From Triparma columacea (Eukaryota; Sar; Bolidophyceae; Parmales; Triparmaceae): 45,133 nt of DNA. Every line of letters starts with the position of its first letter. The first letter of the stretch is position 1. Of this stretch, positions 10,244 through 21,089 are shown in pieces. Location of the stretch: contig BRYA01000298.1 in the NCBI GenBank assembly GCA_030267965.1, positions 1 to 45,133 of the forward strand, given 5' to 3'. The translations under genes and the position numbers were made by a program. Under the pieces are notes generated by a model. It did no database searches, had not been told where the DNA came from, and saw only the letters and a list, made by a program, of their open reading frames with translations.

Positions 10244-11885
10244 ATGAGCTTCTCTAGCCGGCGTCGAAACTATATGCTCACATCACACCGTCGTGATGGC
10301 CTGATAGAGTGGATGAAGTCAATGTTGCATCACTCCTTTGTGTTGGACATGTTGACCTCCACTGCCCCTGATACTTTCTCGCACTTTGAGAACCTCATAT
10401 CGGAGCACCGCCTCCTACACCCCGTGAACTCCTCCCTCTCTCCCTCGACCTCGTCTGACAACTTGGGGGCAGTCAAGGGCAGGACGAGCAAGCTCAAGCA
10501 GGTCAGAAGGGGACAAGAAGAAATAAATAAGGCGCTGCGACCCACGGTTTTTCTGCGGCTGAGGAGACCAGCCCTTTACTTACCCATAATGTCATTTCCT
10601 GCCGCTCTCGCATCGCCTCACCGCCCCAACGCAGCTCGTCCCCTCTGTCGGTGTATTCCATACTGACCTGCCTCTCCGGGATGCGTTTGAGATATACGAT
10701 GAGAAGTACGGTGTGACGAAGCGCCGGCACGTCACGGTTTCCTTCAACGAGATCCGGCAGATCCTCAACCTCTCCCAGGTCATGGCCGTTTGCGGTTGGT
10801 CTGGGACCCTCCCCCCCCCCGCACCGTCCAACTCAGACACCCCGGACCCCCCCCAGCCGTTCACCGGCCCGGACCTCGTCACCTTCGACGGGGACCAGAC
10901 CCTCTACAGCGACGGGGGTAACTTCGAGTCGAACCCCAAGCTCGCCAGGGCCCTCGCTCTGATGCTGAAGAATGGTATATCCATAGCCGTCGTCACGGCA
11001 GCCGGGTACGAGTACGACGCTGCTAAGTACACCCTCCGCCTCTCCGGTCTCCTCAAGTACTTCAAGAGCAAACAGCTGACGTCCGAGGAGTGCGGGAGGT
11101 TCTACGTAATGGGGGGAGAGTGCAACTACCTCCTGAGGCTGGCGGAGGATTACACGCTGGGACCGGTTAAGGAGGCGGGACCGGGGGGGTGGGTGACGTC
11201 GACGAAACACCTGAAGGACAGCCCAGGTAACTGGAGCGAACCGGCCGTCACGAAGCTTCTGGACATTGCGGAGAAGTGCTTGAAAGAGGCGGTAGAGGAG
11301 ATGAAGATAAGGGGCAGGGTGATTAGGAAGAAGAGGGCGGTCGGGCTGATCCCGAGCTCCCCTTCCTCGATATCCCGTGAGAACCTAGACGAGTGTGCAC
11401 TCCGTGTTCAATCCGATCTCTACGCCGGTTCCGTGGCCTTTGACAACCTCCCCTACTGCGCCTTCAACGGCGGGTCCGACTGCTGGGTAGACGTGGGCAA
11501 CAAGAGGGTAGGGGTCGAGATCCTCCAGGCCTACCTCGGCCTCGAGCCCTCCAAGTGCCTCCACGTGGGGGACCAGTTCCTGAACACGGGGAACGACTAC
11601 GCGGCTAGGGGTTGCGCCCCCTGCGCATGGATCACGAGCCCGGTGGAGACCACGTACATACTGAAGAGGCTGCTTATATTCGCGGGGGGGGTCAACATCG
11701 ACGAGGAGGGGGTGAACGGCTCGGCGGTGGGGCCGGGGGGGGTCAGCCCGAAGACCCCTAGGAACAGGGCGGGGAGCGCGAGCACAGAGATTGACCTGGA
11801 CGAGGCTGCGAGGAGGAGCGTGGGGGGGCTAGTGATGGACGTATATACAGGGGAGATGGTGCCAAACAAAAAACAGAGAACGTGA
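10244..11885 (+). CDS. ISN1: IMP-specific 5'-nucleotidase (ISN1)
   Basis: Model of 502 residues in two exons, 10244-10501 and 10635-11885. ISN1 dephosphorylates IMP to inosine in purine turnover (family knowledge). The N-terminus SRRRNYMLTSHRRDGLIEW aligns with recalled yeast Isn1 (LKSHRKDEFIDWVK) and fixes the start, although the frame is open 75 bases further upstream. Exon 2 opens with LVPSVGVFHTDLPL, again like yeast. The HAD-type catalytic motif is VTFDGDQTLYSDGG (DxD). Further family blocks are IAVVTAAGYEYDAAKYTLRL, RFYVMGGECNYLLR, IRKKRAVGLIP, FNGGSDCWVDVGNK and LHVGDQF. Length is close to fungal ISN1 (about 450). The splice donor GTCAGA is weak for this window. The C-terminal 60 residues are a variable tail. 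The gene converges on the XKR-like gene (49-base gap). Confidence 0.93.
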
Positions 11886-11934
11886 GCGTGTTATAAACAA
11901 TTTTAAGATACAATTTTTTGTATAACACACACAA

Positions 11935-14047
11935 CTATGCTTCCATAAGGTTGCCAATCGCATTCCCCAGCGAACTCCGTCTCCTTTCGCCTATGATGCC
12001 CATGACGTTTTTCGTCCTTACCCTCACCAGCAAGGCCTTGTCTTCAATGAGGTCGTCTGGAATAACGCTCATCAAGTGGTCGGTGAACCACTCGGGGCGC
12101 TCTTCGAGCCAGAAGGGCAAGCTATCGTTCAGCCAAGCCTTGACGTCGTCTCCGATCTTGTTCTGCGAGTAGAGAACGACATGGTCAGATTGTGTCTGAC
12201 ATAGTGCGCCAATTCCTTCTCCTCCTTACTCACCTCCCACTTCTGTCTGTTCGTGGTTATGATTCCGAATTTGTCAGAATCGTCCTCACTTTTTGTGAAC
12301 ATCTCTTGAATATACTTGTTACTTGTCATTGTGGTGATGAAGGTCTTCCGGTATTGCTTTTTGGCAGAAAAGATGAGCAGGGCGTAGGATAAAACCATAC
12401 CAACGCACCCAATTGCCATCGTCACCATTACGAAACTTTCCTCTACCGCTATCTCGCTTTTTTCGTACAGCGCCACCGCGACAGCTCCCATTGCTATTGT
12501 GAGGCCCAAGCTGAAAGTAAAGTAGGCGCCTCCAACCTCGTTTGCATGTCGTAATTGCACCACTGCGGTCCAGTCCGTGATTACCTTTACATAGACCCGG
12601 ATGAATAAAGATGCAAAATTTTCGAAAAGTCCCCCACCTAAGGGCAGCCAATACTTGAAATCTTGCCTCAGTAGCTTGATGACCAAGTATATGGATAGCT
12701 CTATAGCAAGCAACGTCACTACTCCTTGGAACCCCACCTTGGTGAAGAATAAAATGCATGCAAACGAGCGGACAGACAAGTTGCTCGCTGAAAGGCAAAA
12801 AAGGGAGAAGAAGGTGGTGATCTTACCCTTGACATCGCTCGGCACATATCCATAGAAAAGGGGTCGCTCTTTCCGCTTTGACTCGTTGACATCCCAATCC
12901 CAGCTTAACATTGCGGAGGTCGCTGCGGCAGTCACGATACTAAAGATAAGAGAGAATCGCGCGGTGTTGGTCGTCTTCGACCCTGAATTGAGTATAGCAG
13001 ACAGTTGGATCATCACACCTGGTGTAGCCTCTGCCAAAAGCTCGGCAATCTTGTTGCTAGTGAACTCGGTCAACGCATCGAACATATCGCCCTCCTCGCG
13101 GGCAGTGTCACTCGCCACTCGCCAGGCGTCCACGGCAGGCCTCATCAGCGATAATGTGATTGCCTGCTCCTTGAGCTGCCTCTTCCACGGTTTTCCCTTA
13201 TTCTGTAAAGCAGTGACAATCAGCTGGAAGGAAAGGTTCGCGAGAAGACTCCCCAGCGTGGCGTATGCGTACTTTCCTTGGCCTGCACTGAAGTACTCGG
13301 ACGTTATGAGAAGATCGGTTAAGAGGTCGCCGATGCTCAACCCGGCGGCAGCAAATAGCCTAATCTTCGCCCACCGCTGCTGCTCGGCGAGAAGCCGCTT
13401 TGTGAAGTTCTTGAGCGCAACCTCAAGGTCAGGTTGCTTCTCATTTAACAACTTCATGGATGGATAGCTTTTGAAGAACCTGTAAGGCGTGCGTGGAAAC
13501 ATGAGTTGCGTGGTTCAGTTTGGGTGCACTAGAGTTATGTATCACGATGACCAAGCCCTTTCTCACCTTTCCAGCGCTTCCTCTTCGTCGCGACTGTGCT
13601 TCATAAAGTAGACCATGCCCTTGGCAATCCAAACCACGTCTCTCTGAGAGAGAGCATCGAGATTCACTGTGCATGTTGGTTCCTCGGTAGGGCACTGAGC
13701 TCATGGGACGGAGCGAATCCACAGAAGCGAGGGTTAGTAAGATTTTCCACAGAAGCGACTTAGTTTGTCCATTCACCCACCTGTCTTTTTATGGAGAGGT
13801 TGTTCACAAGTGCGATAAGAACCTTGATATCTTCCCCAAGTGGTGTTGAAGTTACACTTAGTCTACCTTGGAGTGTACTAGACCTAGATTTTGGGGTAAT
13901 GTCCATATCAAACTGCTCCGTGTGTGTTGGTGGTGAAGAAGAGACCAAATTTTTTTGATTGGGGCAGGGTTCGCTTGTGCTTGAGGCATCTTTGCCTTCT
14001 TTCGGCAAATACTGTGTGACTTCTGAGTCGTCAGGAGAAACCCTCAT
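11935..14047 (-). CDS. Multi-pass membrane protein, XK-related (XKR)-like
   Basis: Model of 622 residues in four exons: 14047-13781, 13694-13567, 13479-12234 and 12162-11935. The upstream frame to 14212 starts with GTG in AT-rich sequence and is taken as 5' flank. Exon 1 encodes a polar Ser/Thr/Pro-rich region and exon 2 a short helical region (DVVWIAKGMVYFMKHSRDEE). The rest has about eight hydrophobic segments. Features that loosely recall XK-related scramblases are GDLLTDLLITSEYF, a long gap, LLAEATPGVMIQLSAIL (compare the PQxxLQLY motif of XKR), then a Ser-rich membrane segment. The C-terminus carries WLNDSLPFWLEERPEWF after the last segment. No clear family is recognised; XKR likeness is inference from pattern and topology. 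Confidence 0.7.
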
Positions 14048-14240
14048 ATGATTGGGCTTCTCAACAGAAAAAAAATTGCAAAAGAATTTTAATAAAAAGG
14101 AATCGTCATTCCTGGGTCTGGAGTGGTTCAGTGCAAACACTGCGACAAAATTTTGGTTTGATCCAAGAATATTGCAAATATAATATATTAACGAAACCGT
14201 TTGGATCTTCACAGGTTAAATAAAATACAGCAACTACGTT

Positions 14241-16094
14241 CTACAGCTGGTTGTGCACGTCCCGTGCTTTGCCGGTTTCTATATCGTCATCAAGATCACT
14301 ATCCTCGTGCTCCTCCTCCTCCTCTTCCGTTACCGCCTGGTCGATAACCGATGCTGCACGCGTGAGCGTTATTTTCTGATGAACTTCTTCTGTAATTTGT
14401 GCGTCTATCAAGGTGGCCGTGGTGTATCTAGTGGCCAGGCTGACCCGCTTCATTTGGAGATTTCCTAGCCCTGCCAGCGGCCCCTTTTTCTTCTTCTCGT
14501 CGTCAAAGTTTCGGCTGGCGAGCTCCCCCGATATGCTCAGCCTCCGGCTCTTGGTCTTTGGCGAAGATAGCGAACTTCTCATTTCAGAGATGGTTGCTCT
14601 TTCTAATTTCTCTACATTCGCAACGGCGCTCTCGCTGCTGACAGGCATGTACACGCTCAACCTGCTCTTCTTCGTCTTCTTGGGGGCGTCAACGGGAGGT
14701 CGAGCTGAGCCAGAGAGGGTCGTGAATGTCAAGGTTAGTGAATGCTTGTCCCTTCTTGGCTGCCTGCCTTGCCTTTTGCCCATTCTCACCTATCCCGCCA
14801 AGACTTTTCCTTCTCGACCCACTCCGCTTGGATGAAGATGATTCTGAACCTATGTTGACGTCTTCTGGGATGAACAGCGTGGTCTCCCTGTGCTCAGCGA
14901 TTGCAGTATCGATCGCATGGTCATGTTCGACGGCCGGTCTCAGGAGGTAGAGGCCAAGGAATATCCCAATTAGGCCAATGCTGAAGATGACCCAGTGGCC
15001 GGCCTTGAAGCCGCGGAACTCGTCGAAAAATATGCCACCGTTTATTATGGCGAGGAGGATATAATTCGCCTGGAGGAGGGGGATGATGAAAAGCGCGTTG
15101 TACTTTCCAAGCGCGTCGTTCATCCTAGTAAGCCAGACATAAACGAAAATCAGCCATCCCACGAGCATCAAGTAAATGAGCCAGTGACTGAATGCGCCAC
15201 CAGTCTTGAGGAGGAGGGCAAGGCACTTGGAGAATATCACTGCTTGGGTCCCGAAGATGGCAGAGAAGCAGGCGTACGTTATCGGCTCTACGGTCGTTCT
15301 CCAGTCATGGTTGGTCTTGGAGATGCCCTGCACAAAGGAAAGGTTGCGTTAGTCTATTCACTTATTGCGATGGTATTCTCCAATTCTTACCTCGATCTTG
15401 GCTGCCTGGTTGAGCCTCCGTAAGTATATCGTGCACTTATGGAGCCCCACAGCCAGCACAGCCATGAAGCACAGGAACACTACGTACTTCGTGCTGATGA
15501 AGCAGTCTATTATCTCATCAATCCCATATTCGATCTCCTCCGTCTCTGCAAACGCAAAGGACAGCACCACCCCCACGGTGCATGAGCACACACAAACCGT
15601 CCCGGCGTACATCCGGCGGGAGACGTATGAGCCGAGGACGAACCGGCCGAAGAGGATGTTGGAGGCGAACTGGGTGGCCTCGAGGCTGGCAAGCAGGGCA
15701 GCTGGAGCAAAAGCGAAGGCCGCAAAGTTCGCGAGAGATGCGAGTATGAATAAGGCGGTGCCGATTATCCAGATCTGCGACAAGGATTGGGTGAGAATAA
15801 TTGGGTCACTGTCAAGTAATGGGACAGATTTCATCCCGTCATCTCACTTTTGATTTTGAGTTGGGCTCTCCTTCTGCTAGATTGTGGAGACCGAGGGCTT
15901 GAAGATTGTTCCCGGTGTTTACACCAATGGATCCAAACAAACCGAAGACCAGCCCGACTGAAGGGGGGGGGGAGAGGTGGTGGAGGGGGGGTTAAGGGGG
16001 GAGATTGGGGGGGGCAATACGTCGGAGAAGGGAACAAGGGGGAGTGAAGGGCGGGGGGGGGGGGTGACTTACGGGCCCACAGACTGCCACCCAT
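14241..16094 (-). CDS. NIPA-type Mg2+ transporter-like membrane protein (DMT superfamily)
   Basis: Model of 505 residues in five exons: 16094-16073 (22 bases), 15957-15848, 15774-15391, 15327-14790 and 14704-14241. The joined N-terminus reads MGGSLWALGLVFGLFGSIGV then NTGNNLQALG, the start of the first membrane segment. Family-like blocks are FAPAALLASLEATQFASNIL with LFGRFVLG, then a second half with IPLLQANYILLAIINGGIFF and DEFRGF, and GLIGIFLGLYLL. NIPA proteins transport Mg2+ in animals and plants (family knowledge); substrate here is inferred. About nine membrane segments are visible. The last 200 residues are a cytosolic tail rich in Ser, Lys and Arg, with an acidic stretch (EEEEEEHEDSDLDDD). 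The gene is divergent from the DUF6816-like gene. Confidence 0.85.
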
Positions 16095-16327
16095 TTTAGC
16101 TAACAGTTACACAAAGTGTCGGGGAGGGGGGGTTGGGGGGGGAGGGTAATTTATCACGAAGAGGGGGCGAAGAGGGCTTGTGTGATGCAGATGGGATGTT
16201 GCAACGAAAGGGGGGCGGAAGTGTGGGGTTGATATAATGTATTACAGTTTATTAAAACGGGTTAGAAGTTGTCTCCGGAAAATCCTTGATTTTTGGGTGA
16301 AAACAACATTCCTTTGATAAAAATTTA

Positions 16328-17338
16328 ATGTGCTCAAAAGCCTTTTCGTGGCTAGCGTGCTGCTTACTGACGACGGAGGTAATGACAATGACCTCAATTT
16401 CGACGCATTCTACCCGCAGGGGCATGATTTCAGCATCCTCGGCGACCCTACTGATTCAGGGTGCTTTCTCTATCCCCAATGAGGCGCTAGCGGAGAATAA
16501 AAATTCCGTCGTCGTCGATGATTTATTCTCTCGTCTTGAAGTTTCGACTATAGCACCCAAAGTTCCCCAATTTCAACTCACTTCAAGTGATCTCATTTAC
16601 CCCGACTTTTTACAAGGCCTGTGGGATGTAAGGAGCAGGACAAGGTCGATAGACGCGCCCTGTGGAGTTGCACTTTTCGGTGGTGAGGGACTGTTGAAGA
16701 AGGCGACGGAGGAGATTGATAATAGCGAGCTGGATTTGGTGTATAGTTGTCGTTTTGTGAGGGGGGAGGGGGGCAAGTTGGTTGCCGACAGGGCCTACAA
16801 CATCAAGACTATAGCCTCTGCCTCAATGGGATCCGTGTCTGTGTTAGACCTCTCGGCAACCCCCAACGAGGTGAAGTGCACGCTCCAGCCTTCTAACGCC
16901 GGGGGCGTTTTGTTCAAGGTGGACATCCTCGCACTTGGTCGTAAGCAGCAGTACGATGAAGCAAGTGGGGTCTACGTGTTCGACGAAGTGGGGAGAAATG
17001 TTGTGGAGACCGTGGTGGGGGGGGAGCGGAAGAGCGTGGGTTTGAAGGAAGTGGAAACAATCAGTACATACAAGCTTGTGGGGGAGGGGAAGGTCGAGGG
17101 GAGGCAAAAGGTGGGTTTGGATGTTGGTGGTGCGAAGCACACTATCGATGATTTAACGAATACGCAAACCTTATATATCGCCCCGTCCTACCCTCACCTT
17201 CACCCCCCCCAGTCCCTCACGTACCTAGTACCATCCCCCGACCCCTCAACGATGGAGTTCAAGATGTGGGCCGCAACTGGTGGTAAGCCCATCGATGTTC
17301 GTACGTACGACGTCACATATACTAAGAGGGTGACATGA
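16328..17338 (+). CDS. DUF6816-like protein, probably thylakoid-lumenal
   Basis: Single-exon protein of 336 residues. The core YPDFLQGLWDVRSRTRSIDA then PCGVALFGG and the later LVADRAYNIKTI resemble the DUF6816 family of cyanobacteria and plastids, in which a short hydrophobic-plus-PxG opening is followed by an RxxN block (recalled pattern). The N-terminus looks bipartite: a hydrophobic start (residues 4-15), then TRRGMISASSATLLIQGAF with a twin arginine at residues 30-31 and an ALA at 53-55, a plausible Tat-type lumenal signal with cleavage near residue 55. A role in the thylakoid lumen is therefore inferred; molecular function is unknown. It faces the NIPA gene head-to-head (233 bases) and converges on SAHH (156 bases). 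Confidence 0.7.
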   Translation: MCSKAFSWLACCLLTTEVMTMTSISTHSTRRGMISASSATLLIQGAFSIPNEALAENKNSVVVDDLFSRLEVSTIAPKVPQFQLTSSDLIYPDFLQGLWDVRSRTRSIDAPCGVALFGGEGLLKKATEEIDNSELDLVYSCRFVRGEGGKLVADRAYNIKTIASASMGSVSVLDLSATPNEVKCTLQPSNAGGVLFKVDILALGRKQQYDEASGVYVFDEVGRNVVETVVGGERKSVGLKEVETISTYKLVGEGKVEGRQKVGLDVGGAKHTIDDLTNTQTLYIAPSYPHLHPPQSLTYLVPSPDPSTMEFKMWAATGGKPIDVRTYDVTYTKRVT

Positions 17339-17494
17339 TTGTGTGTATATGTGTGGAGGGGAGTGGGGGAAGATAAGCAAAAGAAGATTGGTCTTGGAGC
17401 AGAATAAACGGTCTTTCGATTCAACTTTACACAGTAACACCCATCCATCCCACACCACCTAGCGCCTAGTTGTTCTTCCTTCGGGTTTGGGAAT

Positions 17495-19317
17495 TTAGTA
17501 CCTGTAGGCGTTGGGCTTGTAGGGTCCCTCAACAGCGACACCAATGTAGTCGGCCTGCTCCTTGGAGAGGACGGTGAGGTTGGCTCCGAGGGAGCCGAGG
17601 TGGAGGCGGGCGACCTTCTCGTCGAGGAGCTTAGGGAGGACATAGACGTGGCCACGGGCGTACTTGCCAGTGTCCTTCTCCTTCCAGAGCTCGAGCTGGG
17701 CGAGGGTCTGGTTGGTGAAGGAAGCGGACATGACGAAGGAAGGGTGGCCGGTGGCGCACCCGAGGTTGAGGAGGCGGCCCTCGGCGAGGACGATGATGCC
17801 GTGTCCATCCTCGAAGATGAACTTGTCGACCTGGGGCTTGATGTTGTCCCTGGTGGTGATGGCCATGAGTCCCTCCATGTCAATCTCGTTATCGAAGTGT
17901 CCGATGTTTCCAACGATGGCGTTGTTCTTCATCAGCTTCATGTTCTCGGCCATGAGGATGCCCTTGTTTCCGGTGGTGGTGATGAAGATGTCGGCCTTGG
18001 TGACAATCTCGTCGAGGGTGCAGACGGTGAATCCCTCCATGCACGCCTGAAGGGCGCAGATGGGGTCAATCTCGGTGACGTAGACGACGCATCCGCAGGC
18101 GCGGAGGGCCTGGGCGCATCCCTTTCCGACATCTCCGAATCCGCAGATGACAGCCTTCTTTCCGGCCATCATGACATCGGTGGCACGCATGATACCGTCG
18201 GGGAGGGAGTGCTTGCAGCCGTAGAGGTTGTCGAACTTGGACTTGGTCACGGAGTCGTTGACGTTGATGGCGGGGAAGAGGAGGGTTCCGGCCTTCTCCA
18301 TGGTGTAGAGGCGGTGGACACCGGTGGTGGTCTCCTCAGAGACTCCCATGCACCTGGTAGCGAGCCTGTTCCACTTGTCCTTGATACCAGACTCGAGGAG
18401 CCTCTTGATGATGGTGAGGACGATCTTGAACTCGGCGTTGTCAGTGGAGGAAGGATCAGGGAGGCTTCCGTCCTTGGCGAAGGCGTCCTCGGCCTTCTTT
18501 CCCTCATGGATGAGGAGGGTCATGTCTCCTCCGTCATCGACAATGAGGTCGGGTCCGTCACCCTTTCCGTCGTCGGTGGGCCAGGTGATGGCGGAGAGGG
18601 TGCACTCCCAGTACTCCTCGAGGGTCTCTCCCTTCCAGGCGAAGACGGCAGCAGACTCGTCACGGGCGATGGCGGCAGCAGCGTGGTCCTGGGTGGAGAA
18701 GATGTTGCAGGAGCACCACCTCATGTCTCCTCCGAGGTCGGCAAGGGTCTCGATGAGGACAGCGGTCTGGATGGTCATGTGGAGGGACCCAGCGATACGA
18801 GCTCCCTTGAGGGGCTTGGCAGCTCCATACTCCGTGCGGGAGGACATGAGGCCAGGCATCTCAACCTCGGCAATCTGGATCTCCTTGCGACCGTAGTCGG
18901 CAAGGCTGATGTCAGCGACTTTGTAATCTCCTGTTGGTGGGTATAAGTGGGGGGGGAAGGGTTAGGGAGAAGAAGATAAATAGTGGTGAAATCACTGGAC
19001 GTGTTGGGTGGAGTTGGTCGGACCGATGCCTTGTCCAAATTGAGAGGCTTTTGAGATACTAAACGGTCATAGTATCAATTGAGTCGTGTGTTAACAATAT
19101 AATTGACCAGAGGAGTCAGGATTGAAGCCTCAAAATGTCCCTAAAAGTGAGATATTCAGAGACACATGCCAGTCGTCGTGCTGAAGGAGATAGAATGAAT
19201 CTCTTTTAAAAGGCCTTTCAAGTCATAATACGTTATATAAAATGGCACACACGATACGTTCAAAGCAAATAAATGGGTGAGAGTGCGATAAGGACGCCAG
19301 TACGTACCAGTAGACAT
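17495..19317 (-). CDS. SAHH: S-adenosylhomocysteinase (adenosylhomocysteinase)
   Basis: Model of 481 residues in two exons: 19317-19308 (10 bases) and 18930-17495, giving [20 protein letters not shown] at the N-terminus. SAHH cleaves S-adenosylhomocysteine to adenosine and homocysteine and so keeps methylation reactions running. Diagnostic blocks are [66 protein letters not shown], the NAD-binding [28 protein letters not shown] and the C-terminal PYKPNAYRY. It carries the roughly 40-residue insert ([19 protein letters not shown]) found in plant-type and many bacterial enzymes but not in human AHCY, and length agrees with that type. Codon choice is strongly biased, as expected for high expression, and produces a long meaningless antisense frame. 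The 377-base first intron may carry regulatory sequence. Confidence 0.97.
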
Positions 19318-19770
19318 ATTTATTTATTTCCTATTTTGCCAAAAAGGCGAGGACGGACGGACGGACAGGAGAACGTGACAGGAGAGCAAATTTGAAGGTG
19401 AGAACAAAAGGGCAAGACCACCAAAAAAACATCATGCATTCACCGTTACGTCGAGAATTATTTACCTGCCCCGTAATTATCTCAATGGGGGAAATGAGGA
19501 CGATTGTCAACGGCAACCAACCCCCAAAATGAAATCTGCCCCCATTGAAAACCCCACTTTTCTCCTTCCGCGAACACCACCACCGTAAAACCTTCGCTTC
19601 TTCTCCTCCTCTCCATCTCCCAAATACTTCGTGTATTTTCCTCGACATTTCAGCTCTTTAAGTCCCTCAAATAAGCCCAAAATTCTTTCCTCTTTTACTT
19701 TCTGCTCTTTACTTTCCAGTTTTGTTTCAATTATATTCTCTGTTACGCCCTCTTCGTCTAAATTACCATC
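19318..19770. promoter_or_regulatory. Divergent upstream region of SAHH and the F-box-like gene
   Basis: This 453-base region between two outward-facing starts contains copy A (19556-19702) of a sequence repeated upstream of the next gene. The half near SAHH is AT-rich. No further gene or RNA was seen. Confidence 0.5.
19556..19702 (+). repeat. Upstream-region duplication, copy A
   Basis: About 147 bases that align, with small indels and roughly 80 to 85 percent identity by eye, to 21268-21411. Shared words include CTTCCGCGAACA, CTCCATCTCCCAAATACT, CGTGTATTTTCCTCG and AAGCCCAAAATTCTTTCC. Both copies lie just before a gene on the plus strand. Confidence 0.9.
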
Positions 19771-21089
19771 ATGAGCACCGGACCGCCTCAAAAGAAACAG
19801 AAGGTATCAGATGAAGATATTCCTCTGACTGAACTTCCTAATGCCACCGATCTTCCTGGTGTTTCCCTCCTTGTGCTGCCTGACGTGCTCCTACGCATCG
19901 TTATTGACTATGCTGGTGTATCCCGGTCTGCTGCCCTCTCGTGTGTCTGCAAGGTGCGAGTGGTCGTTGCAGGATGAATGAGAGAAGAGCACAGAAAGGA
20001 GGAGCGAGAAACCCAGCGAGAAATTAATCACAATTCCCTGTCCCTCTTCAAATTAATCACAATTCCCTGTCCCTCTTCGCCCGTCGCAGGTCCTGAATTC
20101 CAACGTCGCGATTGCTGATAAGATGCGAAAGACTTTCAGGTACACTGACTGTCCCACGAGAAGCAAAGTCCTCGTGTCCAGAGCCAAGTCAAATCTCGTC
20201 TGCCTTGATCTCTCCAATTGCGTCGATTGGAAGGACACGGATTGCAAGGAGCTCGCCAACAAGCTCCCGAGCCTGCAGCACCTCGACCTCTCGGGCGCAC
20301 TGACGATAAGTTCACACGGCGCCAAGAACCTTGCCAGGAATGGAGGCCTCCTCTCCTTCTCCTGTAATATCACCAACAGGTTCTCGCGGTGCAAGGACAT
20401 GAGGCTGACCGCGGCCTACGTGAAAGTGCTTCCGAAGTTCGCTCCCAAGCTCCGCCAGGTCGAGCTGACTGCTGGTAGCAAGATCAAGGATGGTAATTTG
20501 GATGTCCTTGGGGAACTCCCGAACCTCGAGGCTTTGTCGCTTTTCCTCGAGGGTTTCAACGTCTTGAGCATGAAGCGGATTCTTAGCTCCTCCCGCACTC
20601 TGACGCACCTGAGGTAAGAATGGGTGGGGGGGGGGGGTCTTCTCAGCCAAAATCTCCGTTTCGCCGAACTCTCGACCCTCTTCTCCCCCCCTCTCCCTCG
20701 GCGACCGACGCTTCGCTCGTCGTAGGTTGAAGATTGGCGGGTGGACGAAGTTCAACTGGTGGGAAATCCCCAATTCCCCAAACGTCGCTCCGCTCACCCA
20801 TTTGGTCGTCTCCGACGAGCCGGTCTTAATCCCCGATATCCCAAAGTGGTATTTAGACTTGGGGGCCTTGAAAAGGTGGCTCCTGGTCTTCCCCACTCTC
20901 TCTGCAGTCACAATCTACCGTTCCGACAGGGGGGGCAGCCCGCTGACCCCCCTCGCCCTCTCCCTCCTCGGCGACGAGGTCCAGGTCCTCCGCGACAACG
21001 GCCTCAAGCCGACCTTCAAGCTCATTGAGGGGGCGCTCAACATCAACCGACAGTGGAACCCACTGGAGCTTGGCCGGGATGAGAAGTAG
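19771..21089 (+). CDS. F-box-like / leucine-rich repeat protein
   Basis: Model of 356 residues in three exons: 19771-19953, 20090-20613 and 20726-21089. The N-terminus has a basic PPQKKQKV stretch and then LLVLPDVLLRIVIDYAGVSR followed by SAALSCVCKV, which has the rhythm of an F-box (LPdvLL-iidyl, then a C-rich turn). Exon 2 encodes amphipathic LRR-like segments (LVCLDLSNCVDWKDTDCKEL, LQHLDLSGALTI, LRQVELTAG, LPNLEALSLFLEG). Exon 3 continues with THLVVSDEP and SAVTIYRSDRG. If the F-box is real, the protein could be a substrate adaptor of SCF ubiquitin ligases. Intron 1 contains a 29-base tandem duplication next to its acceptor. Confidence 0.7.
20022..20079 (+). repeat. 29-base tandem duplication in an intron
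   Basis: Two copies of a 29-base unit beginning AATTAATCACAATTCCCTGT abut at 20050/20051, inside intron 1 of the F-box-like gene and just upstream of its acceptor at 20089. They are identical by eye. Confidence 0.9.

Noticed and set aside
17600..18946. 448-codon open frame antisense to S-adenosylhomocysteinase
   Set aside because: It mirrors a highly codon-biased SAHH gene; the product is a Gly/Asp/Val-rich low-complexity string with no domain. A bias artefact.
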